Assembly: GCF_008042275.1 (NCBI RefSeq)
Contig: NZ_RDBK01000043.1
Coordinates: forward strand, 39,169 to 82,718
Reading direction: 5' to 3'
Length of the DNA stretch: 43,550 bases
From: Streptomyces sp. OR43
Lineage (GTDB): Bacteria > Actinomycetota > Actinomycetes > Streptomycetales > Streptomycetaceae
Made by a program: the position numbers and the translations under genes. The notes under the pieces were generated by a model. It was not told the DNA's origin and searched no databases. It worked only from the letters and a program-made list of their open reading frames with translations. Positions 30,469-40,841 of the stretch are shown one piece after another (positions within the stretch are counted from its first letter, which is position 1; each line of letters opens with the position of its first letter).

Positions 30469-30497
30469 ATTTCGAACGCGTGACGAGATTTCGAACG
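30469..30497. promoter_or_regulatory. Two ATTTCGAACG repeats at the ABC operon start site
   Basis: ATTTCGAACG occurs at 30469-30478 and 30488-30497, 19 bases apart, each with the palindromic core TTCGAA. They lie just downstream of the predicted start site, an ideal place for a sugar-responsive repressor (ROK, LacI or similar). No regulator gene is adjacent. Confidence 0.6.
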
Positions 30498-30670
30498 ACG
30501 GTCAGCTCAACTGTCCTGCGCCGACTGCCTTGCACCCCGGGGCATGCCCCGGGCGGCGGGATTTCGAGTACCTCGTCGTCGCGTGCGCCGAACCACGTCC
30601 GAAATACCGAACCATCGATGAGGGTGAAGCGACCCGCCCAGCCGCTCCCCTCGCACCCGGAGGACCGACC

Positions 30671-31800
30671 ATGCGCACCTCACGTACCGCGTCCGCCCCG
30701 CGCGTCGCCCGGACCGCAACGGTCCTCACCGCCCTGGCCCTTTCCCTGACGCTCGCCGCCTGCGGACAGAGCAGCGAGGGCGGCAGCAAGGACAAGAAGT
30801 CGGGCGGCAAGGGCTCGACCATCGGAATCGCGATGCCGACCAAGTCCTCGGAACGCTGGATAGCCGACGGCAGGAACATGGCCGCCGAGTTCAAGAAGCT
30901 CGGCTACAAGACCGATCTGCAGTACGGCGAGGACGACGTCGACCAGCAGGTCTCCCAGGTCGAGAACATGATCACCAAGGGCGTGGACGTCCTCGTGGTC
31001 GCCGCCATCGACGGCCGTGCCCTCAGCGATGTGCTGCACCAGGCCGGGGAGCAGGGCATCAGGGTCATCTCGTACGACCGGCTCATCCTCGGCAGCCCCG
31101 ACGTCGACTACTACGCCTCCTTCGACAACGAGAAGGTCGGCGAGCTCCAGGCCGGCTACATCCTGGACAAGCTCGGGCTGAAGTCCGGTACCGAGAAGGG
31201 GCCGTTCAACATCGAACTGTTCGCCGGATCCCCCGACGACAACAACACGCGCTACTTCTTCCAGGGCGCCTGGAAGGCGCTCAAGCCGTACATCGACAAG
31301 AAGCAGCTCGTCGTCCGCAGCAAGCAGACGAAACTGGACCAGATCACCACGCTCCGCTGGGACGGCGGAACCGCCCAGAAGCGCATGGACGACCTCCTCA
31401 CCAGTGCCTACTCCTCCGACCGGGTCGACGCGGTGCTCTCCCCGTACGACGGCATCTCGATCGGCATCATCTCGGCGCTGAAGTCGGACGGATACGGCAC
31501 CGGCTCCAAGCCCTACCCCGTCGTCACCGGCCAGGACGCCGAGGTGGCCTCGGTGAAGTCGATCATCGCCGGGCAGCAGACACAGACCGTCTACAAGGAC
31601 ACCCGGGCCCTCGCCAAGCAGGCCGTCCAGATGGCCGACGCCGTACTGAACGACAAGAAGCCCGAGGTCAACGACACCACGACGTACGACAACGAGAAGA
31701 AGGTCGTCCCGTCGTTCCTGCTCGACCCGGTGAGCGTCGACAAGACCAACTACAGCGCCGAACTGGTCGATTCCGGCTACATCAAGGAGAGCGACCTCCG

Positions 31801-31804
<4 letters not shown>
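30671..31804 (+). CDS. chvE: Sugar ABC transporter substrate-binding lipoprotein, ChvE-like
   Basis: This 377-residue lipoprotein binds monosaccharides outside the membrane. It has a lipobox LAAC (Cys31) after a basic, hydrophobic signal, then a periplasmic-binding-protein type I fold: [81 protein letters not shown] and [19 protein letters not shown]. These match ChvE, the receptor for L-arabinose, D-xylose, D-glucose and D-galactose types. GGAGG precedes the ATG. Its stop overlaps the ATPase start by four bases (ATGA). Confidence 0.93.
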
Positions 31805-33372
<1,568 letters not shown>

Positions 33373-33377
33373 CAGGA

Positions 33378-34613
33378 ATGCCCCAGGCCACCACCGACAC
33401 CCCGCAGCGCACCGGCAAGGAATCCCCGGCCGCGCCCCCGGCGACCGGCACCCTCCTCCTGGACGCGGCCCGCCGCAACATGCGCCAGTACGGGATGCTC
33501 ATCGCCCTCGGGCTGATCGTCGTCCTCTTCGAGATATGGACCGACGGAGTCCTGCTCAAGCCGAACAACGTCACCAACCTCGTCCTCCAGAACAGCTACA
33601 TCCTGGTTCTCGCCATCGGCATGATGATCGTCATCATCGCCGGGCACATCGACCTGTCCGTCGGATCACTGGCCGCGTTCGTCTCCGCGGCCGCCGCGGT
33701 CATGATGGTCGAGCACGATGTTCCCTGGGTCCTGGCCCTCGTGCTCTCCCTGATCGTCGGAGCGGTCGCGGGCGCCTGGCAGGGCTTCTGGATCGCGTAC
33801 GTCGGCATCCCGTCGTTCATCGTCACCCTGGCCGGAATGCTGCTGTTCCGCGGCGGCACACAGATCCTCCTGGGCAGCCGCTCGCTCGGCCCGTTCCCCG
33901 AGGGCTTCCAGAAGATCTCCACCGGCTACCTCCCCGAGATCGGTCCCGAGACCAACTACCACAACCTGACCCTCCTCATGGGCTGTGCGCTCCTGGCCTT
34001 CGCCCTCCTCCAGGAAGTCCGCGACCGGCGCCGTCAGCAGCGCTACGAACTGGACGTGCTGCCCCGCAACATCTTCCTCGCCAAGTGCGTGGCCCTGGCC
34101 GCGGCCGTACTCGCCTTCACCATGACCCTGGCCAGCTACCGCGGAGTCCCCGTAGTCCTCCTCCTGCTCGCCGTTCTCCTCATCGGCTTCGGCTACGTCA
34201 TGCGCAACGCCATCGTCGGCCGTCATGTGTACGCGCTCGGCGGCAACCGCGCCGCCGCGAAGCTCTCCGGCGTCAAGGACCAGCGCGTCACGTTCCTCGT
34301 CTTCGTGAACATGGGCGTGCTCGCCGCGCTCGCCGGCATCGTCTACGCCGCACGCCTCAACGCCGGCGTACCCCAGGCGGGAACCAACTTCGAACTGGAG
34401 GCCATCGCCGCGGCCTTCATCGGCGGAGCCTCCATGAGCGGCGGCGTCGGCACGGTCTTCGGCGCCATCATCGGCGGACTCGTCCTCGGCGTCCTCAACA
34501 ACGGCATGTCGCTCGTGGGGATCGGCACCGACTACCAGCAGGTCATCAAGGGGCTGGTGCTGCTCGCCGCCGTCGGCTTCGACGTCTACAACAAACGCAA
34601 GGTCGGCTCGTAA
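33378..34613 (+). CDS. mmsB: Sugar ABC transporter permease, MmsB/GguB type
   Basis: This 411-residue inner-membrane protein belongs to the BPD_transp_2 family. It has about ten to eleven hydrophobic segments; conserved loops are GMMIVIIAGHIDLSVGSLAA, GIPSFIVTLAGMLLFRGG, and GAIIGGLVLGVLNNGMSLV near the end. The middle insertion (about 195-235, charged, EVRDRRRQQRYELDVLPRN) is typical of MmsB/GguB and XylH. The ATG has GAGG and AGGA upstream. It completes the importer and is followed after 25 bases by the aldose epimerase gene. Confidence 0.95.
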   Translation: MPQATTDTPQRTGKESPAAPPATGTLLLDAARRNMRQYGMLIALGLIVVLFEIWTDGVLLKPNNVTNLVLQNSYILVLAIGMMIVIIAGHIDLSVGSLAAFVSAAAAVMMVEHDVPWVLALVLSLIVGAVAGAWQGFWIAYVGIPSFIVTLAGMLLFRGGTQILLGSRSLGPFPEGFQKISTGYLPEIGPETNYHNLTLLMGCALLAFALLQEVRDRRRQQRYELDVLPRNIFLAKCVALAAAVLAFTMTLASYRGVPVVLLLLAVLLIGFGYVMRNAIVGRHVYALGGNRAAAKLSGVKDQRVTFLVFVNMGVLAALAGIVYAARLNAGVPQAGTNFELEAIAAAFIGGASMSGGVGTVFGAIIGGLVLGVLNNGMSLVGIGTDYQQVIKGLVLLAAVGFDVYNKRKVGS

Positions 34614-34638
34614 CTCCCTCCCCGTCAAGGATTCACCC

Positions 34639-35808
34639 ATGCCCAGCACCACCCGACGCACCGTGCTGACGGCCGCGGCCGCCGCAGGCATCACCGCTGC
34701 CGGCGCGGGCGCCGCCCACGCATCCGACGGCCGTCGCAGCCCATTCGGACAGGCCCCCGTGAAGGAGCTATTCGGCCGGCTCGCCGACGGCACGGCGGTC
34801 CACCGCTGGACCCTGAGCAACGGCGGGACAACGCTGAAGGCCCTTTCCTACGGCGGCATCATCCAGTCCCTGGAGACCGCCGACCGCCACGGCAGGACCA
34901 CCGGTATCGCCCTCGGCTTCGACAACCTCGACGACTACGTCGCCAAGTCGCCCTACTTCGGCGGACTCATCGGCCGCTACGGAAACCGCATCGCCGACGG
35001 GCGGTTCACCCTGGACGGCGCCACCTACCAGCTCCCCGTCAACGACGGCCCCAACAGCCTGCACGGCGGTGACCGGGGCTTCGACAAGCGGATGTGGACC
35101 GTCGAGCCCTTCACCCGAGGCGCGGACACGGGGCTGGTCCTCACCCGGACCAGCCCGGACGGCGAGGCCGGATACCCCGGCAACCTGGCCGTCCGCGTCA
35201 CCTACACCCTCACCCCGCGCGGCGCCTGGCGCATCGACTACGAGGCCACGACCGACCGGGCCACCGTCGTCAACCTCACCAGCCACACGTACTTCAACCT
35301 GGCGGGGGAGGGAAGCGGCACGATCGACGGGCATCAGCTGGAACTGGCCGCCACCCGCTACACCCCGGTGGGCTCCACGCTCATCCCGACCGGCGAACTC
35401 GCTCCCGTAGCCCGCACCCCCTTCGACTTCCGCCGTGCCAGAAGCATCGGCCCCCAGGCCCGCACCCCGCACGAGCAGACCGTGATCGCCCAGGGCATCG
35501 ACCACAACTACGTACTGGACAAGGGGCTCACGTCCCGGCCCGAGTACGCGCTCACCGTCACCCACCCCGAATCCGGCCGGGTCATGAAGATGTACACCAC
35601 CGAACCCGGCATGCAGCTCTACACCGGGAACTTCCTCGACGGCACCCTCACCGGCACCTCCGGCCGCCTCTACCGGCAGGGCGACGCCTTCTGCCTGGAG
35701 GCCCAGCACTTCCCCGACGCACCCAACCAGCCGTCCTTCCCCTCCACGGTGCTGCGCCCCGGCCGGACCTACCGTTCGACGACCCTGCACGCCTTCTCCA
35801 CCCGTTGA
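34639..35808 (+). CDS. Exported aldose 1-epimerase (mutarotase), Tat-type signal
   Basis: This 389-residue protein interconverts alpha and beta anomers of aldoses. The mature part is a GalM fold: LSYGGIIQSLE, GRYGNRIADGRF, NSLHGGDRGFDK, LTSHTYFNLAG (catalytic His), DHNYVLD, and CLEAQHFPDAPNQPSFPS (catalytic Glu). The N-terminus TTRRTVLTAAAAAGITAAGA is a twin-arginine signal (R6, R7) with an AHA cut site near residue 28. It is the last gene of the ChvE-MmsA-MmsB operon, so an extracellular mutarotase probably supplies the anomer preferred by the importer. AAGGA lies upstream of the ATG. Confidence 0.93.
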   Translation: MPSTTRRTVLTAAAAAGITAAGAGAAHASDGRRSPFGQAPVKELFGRLADGTAVHRWTLSNGGTTLKALSYGGIIQSLETADRHGRTTGIALGFDNLDDYVAKSPYFGGLIGRYGNRIADGRFTLDGATYQLPVNDGPNSLHGGDRGFDKRMWTVEPFTRGADTGLVLTRTSPDGEAGYPGNLAVRVTYTLTPRGAWRIDYEATTDRATVVNLTSHTYFNLAGEGSGTIDGHQLELAATRYTPVGSTLIPTGELAPVARTPFDFRRARSIGPQARTPHEQTVIAQGIDHNYVLDKGLTSRPEYALTVTHPESGRVMKMYTTEPGMQLYTGNFLDGTLTGTSGRLYRQGDAFCLEAQHFPDAPNQPSFPSTVLRPGRTYRSTTLHAFSTR

Positions 35809-35918
35809 CGCACCCGTGTGCGGCGACGGGCAATCCGTTCGCACCGCAGTCGGCCGCTCTGCCATTCTGATCTTCCTGCCGTCCGGCCGGGCGGCGAGCG
35901 AAGGATGGCAGAGCAGCC

Positions 35919-37451
35919 TTGACCACTGTTTTCGACACGGTGAGCGGCCGAGTACGCGGTCGTGCCCCGGACCGGGGCATCGTCGCCGTACTCGGCGTTC
36001 CGTACGCCGAACCGCCTTTCGGCGCCGCCCGGTTCAGGGAACCCCGCCCACGGCACGCATGGGCGGGCGTCCGCGACTGCGTGGAGTACGGCGCGGTCTC
36101 GCCGCAGTCGGCGGAGCTGCCGGGCGCACCGCGCTGGTCGCCCGGTGACGAGGACATCCTCAGCCTCAACGTCTGGACCCCCGAGCGGGGGAGCGGGGCC
36201 GAGACGCGCCCCCTGCCGGTGCTGGTCTGGATCCATGGAGGGGCTTACACCTTCGGGTCGAGCGCCCAGCCGGACTTCGACGGCGCGGCGCTCGCCCGCG
36301 CCGGCCTCGTGGTGGTCACCCTCAACTACCGGGTCGGGTTCGAGGGCTTCGGCCACGTGCCGGCCGACGACGAGGACGGCTGCCCGCCGAACCGCGGACT
36401 GCTCGACCAGATCGCCGCACTGGAGTGGGTGCGCGACAACATCGCCTCCTTCGGCGGGGCGCCGGACCACGTCACCGTGGCCGGTCAGTCCGCCGGTGCG
36501 ACATCGGTGGCCTGCCTGATGGCCATGGACGGGGCGCGGGGGCTGTTCCGGAGGGCGATCGCGCACAGTGCGGTGGGCCCGGTCTTCGCCCCGGAACTCG
36601 CCGAGCACGTCACGCGGAAGGTGGCCGCCGAGGCGGGGGTCCCCGCGACGCACACGGGCCTGGCGGCCGCGTCCCCGCACGCCCTGGTGAGGGCGTCCGA
36701 CGCGGTGGCGGACGGATACCGGCAGGACCCGCACTCCGGACACATCTCCTGGGACCCCGTCATCTTCGGCCCGGTCGCCGACGGGCGTCTCCTGCGTGCC
36801 GACCCGCTGGGGGCCCTGGCGGACGGGGTGGCCTCCGGCGTGGATCTTCTCGTCTGCCACACCACCCAGGAGTACTGGCTGTTCGACGCCGTCGGCAGCA
36901 GCGCCGAGGTCACGACCATGACGGAACTGAGCCGCTTCGCCGAGGACTTCGGGATCCCGGACCCCGTGCTGGAGGGCTACCGCCGCATCATGCCCGAGGC
37001 GTCGGTGTACGAGACCTACCTCGCGGTGGCCGGGGACCTGATGTACGGCGAGTACAGCAACCGGCTCGCCGACGCGCACGTGCGGGGCGGTGGGCGCACC
37101 TTCCTGTCGCGCTTCGCCCGGCAGCGGGGTGGTGCCGGGCCGGGGGTGTACGCCTGGCACTGTGCGGACGTTCCCTTCGCCTTCGGGAACATCGCCGACG
37201 CGAGCGCCCATTTCCTGATCGGTGGTCCGCCCACGCCCGAGGACCACCGCCTCTCGGCCCGGATGGTCGCGGCCTGGGCGGCATTCGCGGCCGCCGGTGA
37301 TCCGGGGTGGCAGCCGCTCGGCGACGCGTCGCGGGCCGCGATCAGGATCTGGGGAGCGGCGGACGCTGCCGTGGGGTCCGGCTCCTGGCGGGACGGCGAG
37401 GCTCTGCGTGAGCTGTGGAGCCCGTTCACCTACCGCCCGGCGCGGCCCTGA
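35919..37451 (+). CDS. Type-B carboxylesterase/lipase
   Basis: This 510-residue alpha/beta-hydrolase opens VSGRVRGRAPDRGIVAVLGV and shows DILSLNVWTP, PVLVWIHGGAYTFGS (oxyanion hole) and LNYRVGFEGF. The nucleophile is S191 in AGQSAGA; most relatives have GESAGA, so Gln replaces Glu beside the Ser. TQEYW carries the likely acid, and AWHCADVPFAFGN the His. There is no signal peptide, so it acts inside the cell on an ester of unknown structure. The start is TTG 35919 with AAGGA at 35901-35905, a somewhat long spacing. It stands alone, with a 110-base gap after the epimerase. Confidence 0.9.
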   Translation: MTTVFDTVSGRVRGRAPDRGIVAVLGVPYAEPPFGAARFREPRPRHAWAGVRDCVEYGAVSPQSAELPGAPRWSPGDEDILSLNVWTPERGSGAETRPLPVLVWIHGGAYTFGSSAQPDFDGAALARAGLVVVTLNYRVGFEGFGHVPADDEDGCPPNRGLLDQIAALEWVRDNIASFGGAPDHVTVAGQSAGATSVACLMAMDGARGLFRRAIAHSAVGPVFAPELAEHVTRKVAAEAGVPATHTGLAAASPHALVRASDAVADGYRQDPHSGHISWDPVIFGPVADGRLLRADPLGALADGVASGVDLLVCHTTQEYWLFDAVGSSAEVTTMTELSRFAEDFGIPDPVLEGYRRIMPEASVYETYLAVAGDLMYGEYSNRLADAHVRGGGRTFLSRFARQRGGAGPGVYAWHCADVPFAFGNIADASAHFLIGGPPTPEDHRLSARMVAAWAAFAAAGDPGWQPLGDASRAAIRIWGAADAAVGSGSWRDGEALRELWSPFTYRPARP

Positions 37452-37484
37452 CACGGGCCCGCCGGATCGGCCGCGTCATTGGCA

Positions 37485-37513
37485 TGGACCTGCTAACGGT
37501 GCTCGGCTACAGT
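37485..37513 (+). promoter_or_regulatory. Possible promoter of the secreted protease
   Basis: TGGACC (37485-37490) and TACAGT (37508-37513) are 17 bases apart. The -10 is good and the -35 partial. Transcription would start near 37520, placing the 14-bp palindrome at about +11 to +24. Confidence 0.5.
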
Positions 37514-37529
37514 CCGGATCGGCACACTC

Positions 37530-37543
37530 TGAGAGCGCTCTCA
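37530..37543. promoter_or_regulatory. Perfect 14-bp palindrome resembling a CebR box
   Basis: TGAGAGCGCTCTCA is a perfect palindrome. It differs from the Streptomyces CebR (cellobiose repressor) box TGGGAGCGCTCCCA at one symmetric pair of positions. It lies 67 bases before the protease start. A LacI-family repressor is the likely ligand; CebR itself is an inference. Confidence 0.7.
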
Positions 37544-37610
37544 AGCGGGCGTCCCCCGGACGCCTGCTGTTCCTCCCCCACGTCGCCGGAACAACAGAAG
37601 GGCCAACACC

Positions 37611-38777
37611 ATGAGACGCACCACGGCCTTACGCACCGCCCTGTCCGCCGTGCTCCTCCTCGGAGCCTGGGCGGGAGCGGGCTTCCCGTCCGCCCAGGCC
37701 GCCGACACCCCCACCACCAGCGACCGCAGCGCCACCGACACACGGCAGGCGTCCGCCGGCCTGCTCGCCGCCATGCAGAAGGACCTCGGCCTGACGGAAA
37801 GTCAGGCCAAGGCGCGGCTCTCCGCGGAGAAGTCGGCGACCGCGATCCAGCCCGCCGCACAACGCGCCGCCGGAGCGGCGTACGGCGGTTCCTGGTTCGA
37901 CCCGGCCACGGGCGGCCTCACCGTCGCCGTCACCAGCCAGAAGAAGGCAGCCGCCGTACGGGCGACGGGCGCCGCCGTCCGCCTGGTCACGCACACCGCG
38001 CGCAGTCTCGACGCCGCCAAGGCGAAGATCGACCGTCTCCAGGCACCCGCCGGTGTCAGCAGCTGGCACGTCGACCCCGAGGCCAACAAGGTCGTCGTCG
38101 ACGTCGTCTCCTCGGCGCGTTCCGACAACGATGTCCGACAGTTCGTCGAGCGGGCCCGGGACGCCGGTCCCGTAGCCGTCGAGCACACCGCCGAGGCCCC
38201 GCGGACGTTCTCCGCCGGGACCGTCGGCGGAGACCCGTACTACACGGGCAACGTCCGGTGCTCCATCGGTTTCTCCGTGTACGGCGGCTTCGTCACCGCC
38301 GGACACTGCGGACAGGCGGGCGCCTCCGTCAGAGGCTGGGACGGGTCAGGGATCGGCAGCTTCCAGGGGTCCTCCTTCCCGGACAACGACTACGCCTGGG
38401 TCAGTGTGGGCAACGGCTGGTGGACCGTCCCCGTGGTGCTCGGCTGGGGAACGGTCTCGGACCAACTGGTACGCGGCTCCGCCGTGGCACCGGTCGGGGC
38501 CTCGGTCTGCCGTTCCGGATCCACCTCGCACTGGCACTGCGGAAGCGTTCTCGCCACCAACGAGACGGTGAACTACAGCCAGGGCGCGGTCCACCAGATG
38601 ACCAAGACCAGCGTGTGCGCCGAACCCGGCGACTCCGGCGGATCCTTCATCAGCGGGGACCAGGCACAGGGAGTCACCTCGGGCGGCTGGGGCAACTGCA
38701 GCTCCGGCGGCGAGACCTGGCACCAGCCGGTCAACGAGATCCTGAACCGCTACGGGCTGACCCTGCACACGGCCTGA
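37611..38777 (+). CDS. Secreted S1 family serine protease, streptogrisin / alpha-lytic type, with a TTA codon
   Basis: This 388-residue preproenzyme has a signal peptide (about 1-30, ending AQA), a pro-region that aids folding (about 35-205, LLAAMQKDLGLTESQAKARL and later RSDNDVRQFVERARDAG), and a mature protease from about residue 206. The triad is H232 (TAGHC), D260 (NDYAWV) and S342 (EPGDSGGSF). Six Cys in the mature part fit three disulfides. Codon 7 is TTA (37629-37631), so translation should require the bldA tRNA. A CebR-like palindrome lies upstream. GAAGGG precedes the ATG. Streptogrisin-type enzymes digest protein and mycelium during development. Confidence 0.95.
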   Translation: MRRTTALRTALSAVLLLGAWAGAGFPSAQAADTPTTSDRSATDTRQASAGLLAAMQKDLGLTESQAKARLSAEKSATAIQPAAQRAAGAAYGGSWFDPATGGLTVAVTSQKKAAAVRATGAAVRLVTHTARSLDAAKAKIDRLQAPAGVSSWHVDPEANKVVVDVVSSARSDNDVRQFVERARDAGPVAVEHTAEAPRTFSAGTVGGDPYYTGNVRCSIGFSVYGGFVTAGHCGQAGASVRGWDGSGIGSFQGSSFPDNDYAWVSVGNGWWTVPVVLGWGTVSDQLVRGSAVAPVGASVCRSGSTSHWHCGSVLATNETVNYSQGAVHQMTKTSVCAEPGDSGGSFISGDQAQGVTSGGWGNCSSGGETWHQPVNEILNRYGLTLHTA

Positions 38778-38794
38778 CACCGGACGACCGGTCC

Positions 38795-38844
38795 CGAGGG
38801 GCCTGTCGCACGGGAGCACACCGCTCCCCTGTGGCAGGCCCTCG
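38795..38844 (+). terminator. Terminator of the protease gene
   Basis: CGAGGG (38795) through CCTCG (38844) folds into a long interrupted hairpin: GCCTG pairs with CAGGC, and CGGGAG with GCTCCC around a short loop. It starts 17 bases after the stop. Confidence 0.75.
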
Positions 38845-38996
38845 GCATGCGCACGAGCGCCCCGCCTGACCGACCGCGATCAGACGGCCCCCAGCCGGCG
38901 GAGTCACCGGCCCGACGACCTCACACGGAGCTCTCCCGTCCCTGGCTGCGACGACGACCGGGATCCGGCACCGCCCACGGGACGTACACTCCCCAT

Positions 38997-39101
38997 ATGG
39001 GTCACATGGATGCGGTGAGGGAGTGCCTGCGACAGGCGTCCCAACTGCTGGGCCCCGCCGCTCCCCGGGCGCGCTGCCGCGCCCTGCACGGCCACGGCTG
39101 A
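38997..39101 (+). CDS. Possible leaderless 34-residue open reading frame
   Basis: ATG 38997 opens MGHMDAVRECLRQASQLLGP and ends at TGA 39101, with two Cys in 34 residues and mostly G or C third positions. TACACT (38985-38990) sits at -12 to -7 relative to the A of ATG, which is where a -10 box should be for a leaderless mRNA; no ribosome site exists. It lies 200 bases upstream of the MurE-like gene and could be a leader peptide or chance. The remainder of 38845-39301 shows no other gene. Confidence 0.35.
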   Translation: MGHMDAVRECLRQASQLLGPAAPRARCRALHGHG

Positions 39102-39301
39102 CCAGGACCCCACCGCCGCCGGCCGCCCCGCGACGCACTTTCCCGTCCCGGCCGCGCACCCCCGCTCCGCCAGTGGAGCCGCCCCACCCCTTCGCTGCGC
39201 AGACCGCAGCACCCCGCACCATGCGCAGCTCCCGCGGCGCGCCGTCGGCAACCCCGAGACGGCGGCCGACGGGCCGAGCCGCATTCTCGAGAGGACCCCG
39301 C

Positions 39302-40792
39302 ATGAACCTGAGGGAGTTGCTGGCCGGTCACGATCACGAGGTCCTCCTCGGTGATCCGGAGACCCCGATCGCCGCCGGAGCCTGCTTCGACGCCCATCGC
39401 GTCACGCCCGGCTCGCTCTACATCGCCGTTCCCGGGCATCTGGAGGGCGGCCCCGAGGCCGTCGGCCAGGCGCTGGCGCGGGGAGCCGTCGCCGTGCTCC
39501 TGGACAGCGGGGCGCCGAAGATCCTGGCCGCGGTGCACGCCGCGGGCACCGGGGCGTGCGTCGTGCGGGTGGCGGACACCCGGACCGCGGCGGCCGTCGT
39601 GACCTCCCGGTACTTCGGAGAACCCGGCCGTGCCATGAACATGGTGGCCGTCACCGGCACCAACGGGAAGACCTCCGTCTCGTACATGGTCGAGTCCCTG
39701 CTGAGGATCGCGGAGGGTGCGAAGGTCGGAGTCATCGGAACGGCGGGCAGCCGCATCGGCGACGCGCTCATCCCGATGCCCCGCTCGGTCCTGTCCACGC
39801 CGGAATCACCGGACTTCCAGTACCTCCTCGGCCGGATGCGCGACGAGGAGGTCTCCACCGTGGTCCTGGAGGCCACGTCGATGGGCCTGCTGCACCACAG
39901 GGTCGACCACGCCTTCCTGGACGTGGGCATCTTCACCAACCTCACCCAGGACCACCTGGACGACCACGGCACCATGGAGCACTACCGCGACGCCAAACTC
40001 CGTCTCTTCCAGGGGTTGTGCCGCAGTGCCGTGGTCAACGTGGACGACCCGGTGGGGGCCGCCATCGTGCCGACGATGCCGGGCAGGGTCACCACGTACG
40101 GGATCGACGCGCCGGCCGACTTCCGTGCCACCGACCTGAGCATGGACGCCTTCGGCACCCGCTTCACCCTGCACCACGAGGGCAGCAAGTACCCGGCGGC
40201 GATCCCGGTGCCGGGGCGCTTCTCGGTCTCCAACGCACTCGCCTCCGTGGCGGCCTGCCACCTGCTGGGACACGACCTCGCCGGGCTGGTGGCGGCGCTC
40301 GACCGGATGCCGCCGGTTCCCGGGCGGCTCGAACGGTTCGAGACACCGCGCGGCACGGCCGTGATCGTGGACTACGCCCACTCACCGGACTCCCTGGACA
40401 AGGTGCTGAGCGCCGTACGGGACTTCGCCACGGGCCGGGTCATCACCGTGTTCGGCTGCGGGGGAGACCGGGACGTCACGAAGCGGGCACGCATGGGCGA
40501 GATCGCCGGGGCCCGCTCCGACCTCTGCGTCCTGACCTCCGACAACCCGAGGAACGAGGATCCCGAGGCGATCATGGACCAGATCACCCCCGGCCTCATG
40601 GCCACGGGAACGAGTTTCGAACGCCACGCGGACCGGCGCGCGGCGATCGCCTTCGCCCTGTCGGCGGCCGGGCCCGACGACATCGTGCTGGTGGCGGGGA
40701 AGGGCAGCGAGCCCTTCCAGATCGTCGGCGAACAGCTCATCCCCTTCAGCGACATGGCGACGGTGCGCGAACTCGCCGCCCTCCAGGACTGA
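39302..40792 (+). CDS. MurE-like Mur ligase with altered substrate motifs
   Basis: This 496-residue protein has the three-domain MurE architecture. The ATP site is VTGTNGKTS (K123). HYRDAKLRLF carries the Lys that is carbamylated in MurE (K232). NVDDPVG and GCGGDRDVTKRARMGEIA are present, and the C-terminal SDNPRNEDPE (D414-R417) is the diaminopimelate-binding box. Residues that hold UDP-MurNAc-dipeptide in MurE differ: DSR in the first domain is DAH, the DGxxF loop is GGPEAV, and SSHG/AL is T192-S-M-G-L. It lies outside any division/cell-wall cluster. It may be a paralog that joins an amino acid to another acid, not the housekeeping MurE. GAGAGGA precedes the ATG. Confidence 0.85.
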   Translation: MNLRELLAGHDHEVLLGDPETPIAAGACFDAHRVTPGSLYIAVPGHLEGGPEAVGQALARGAVAVLLDSGAPKILAAVHAAGTGACVVRVADTRTAAAVVTSRYFGEPGRAMNMVAVTGTNGKTSVSYMVESLLRIAEGAKVGVIGTAGSRIGDALIPMPRSVLSTPESPDFQYLLGRMRDEEVSTVVLEATSMGLLHHRVDHAFLDVGIFTNLTQDHLDDHGTMEHYRDAKLRLFQGLCRSAVVNVDDPVGAAIVPTMPGRVTTYGIDAPADFRATDLSMDAFGTRFTLHHEGSKYPAAIPVPGRFSVSNALASVAACHLLGHDLAGLVAALDRMPPVPGRLERFETPRGTAVIVDYAHSPDSLDKVLSAVRDFATGRVITVFGCGGDRDVTKRARMGEIAGARSDLCVLTSDNPRNEDPEAIMDQITPGLMATGTSFERHADRRAAIAFALSAAGPDDIVLVAGKGSEPFQIVGEQLIPFSDMATVRELAALQD

Positions 40793-40797
40793 CAGCA

Positions 40798-40825
40798 GGC
40801 GCTCCGCGGCCCCCCGCGGAGCGCC
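40798..40825. terminator. Terminator between convergent MurE-like and GNAT genes
   Basis: GGCGCTCCGCGG (40798-40809) pairs exactly with CCGCGGAGCGCC (40814-40825) around CCCC. It starts five bases after the MurE-like stop, 16 bases from the GNAT stop, and should serve both strands. Confidence 0.88.
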
Positions 40826-40841
40826 GCCTTCCGCCGCGGGG

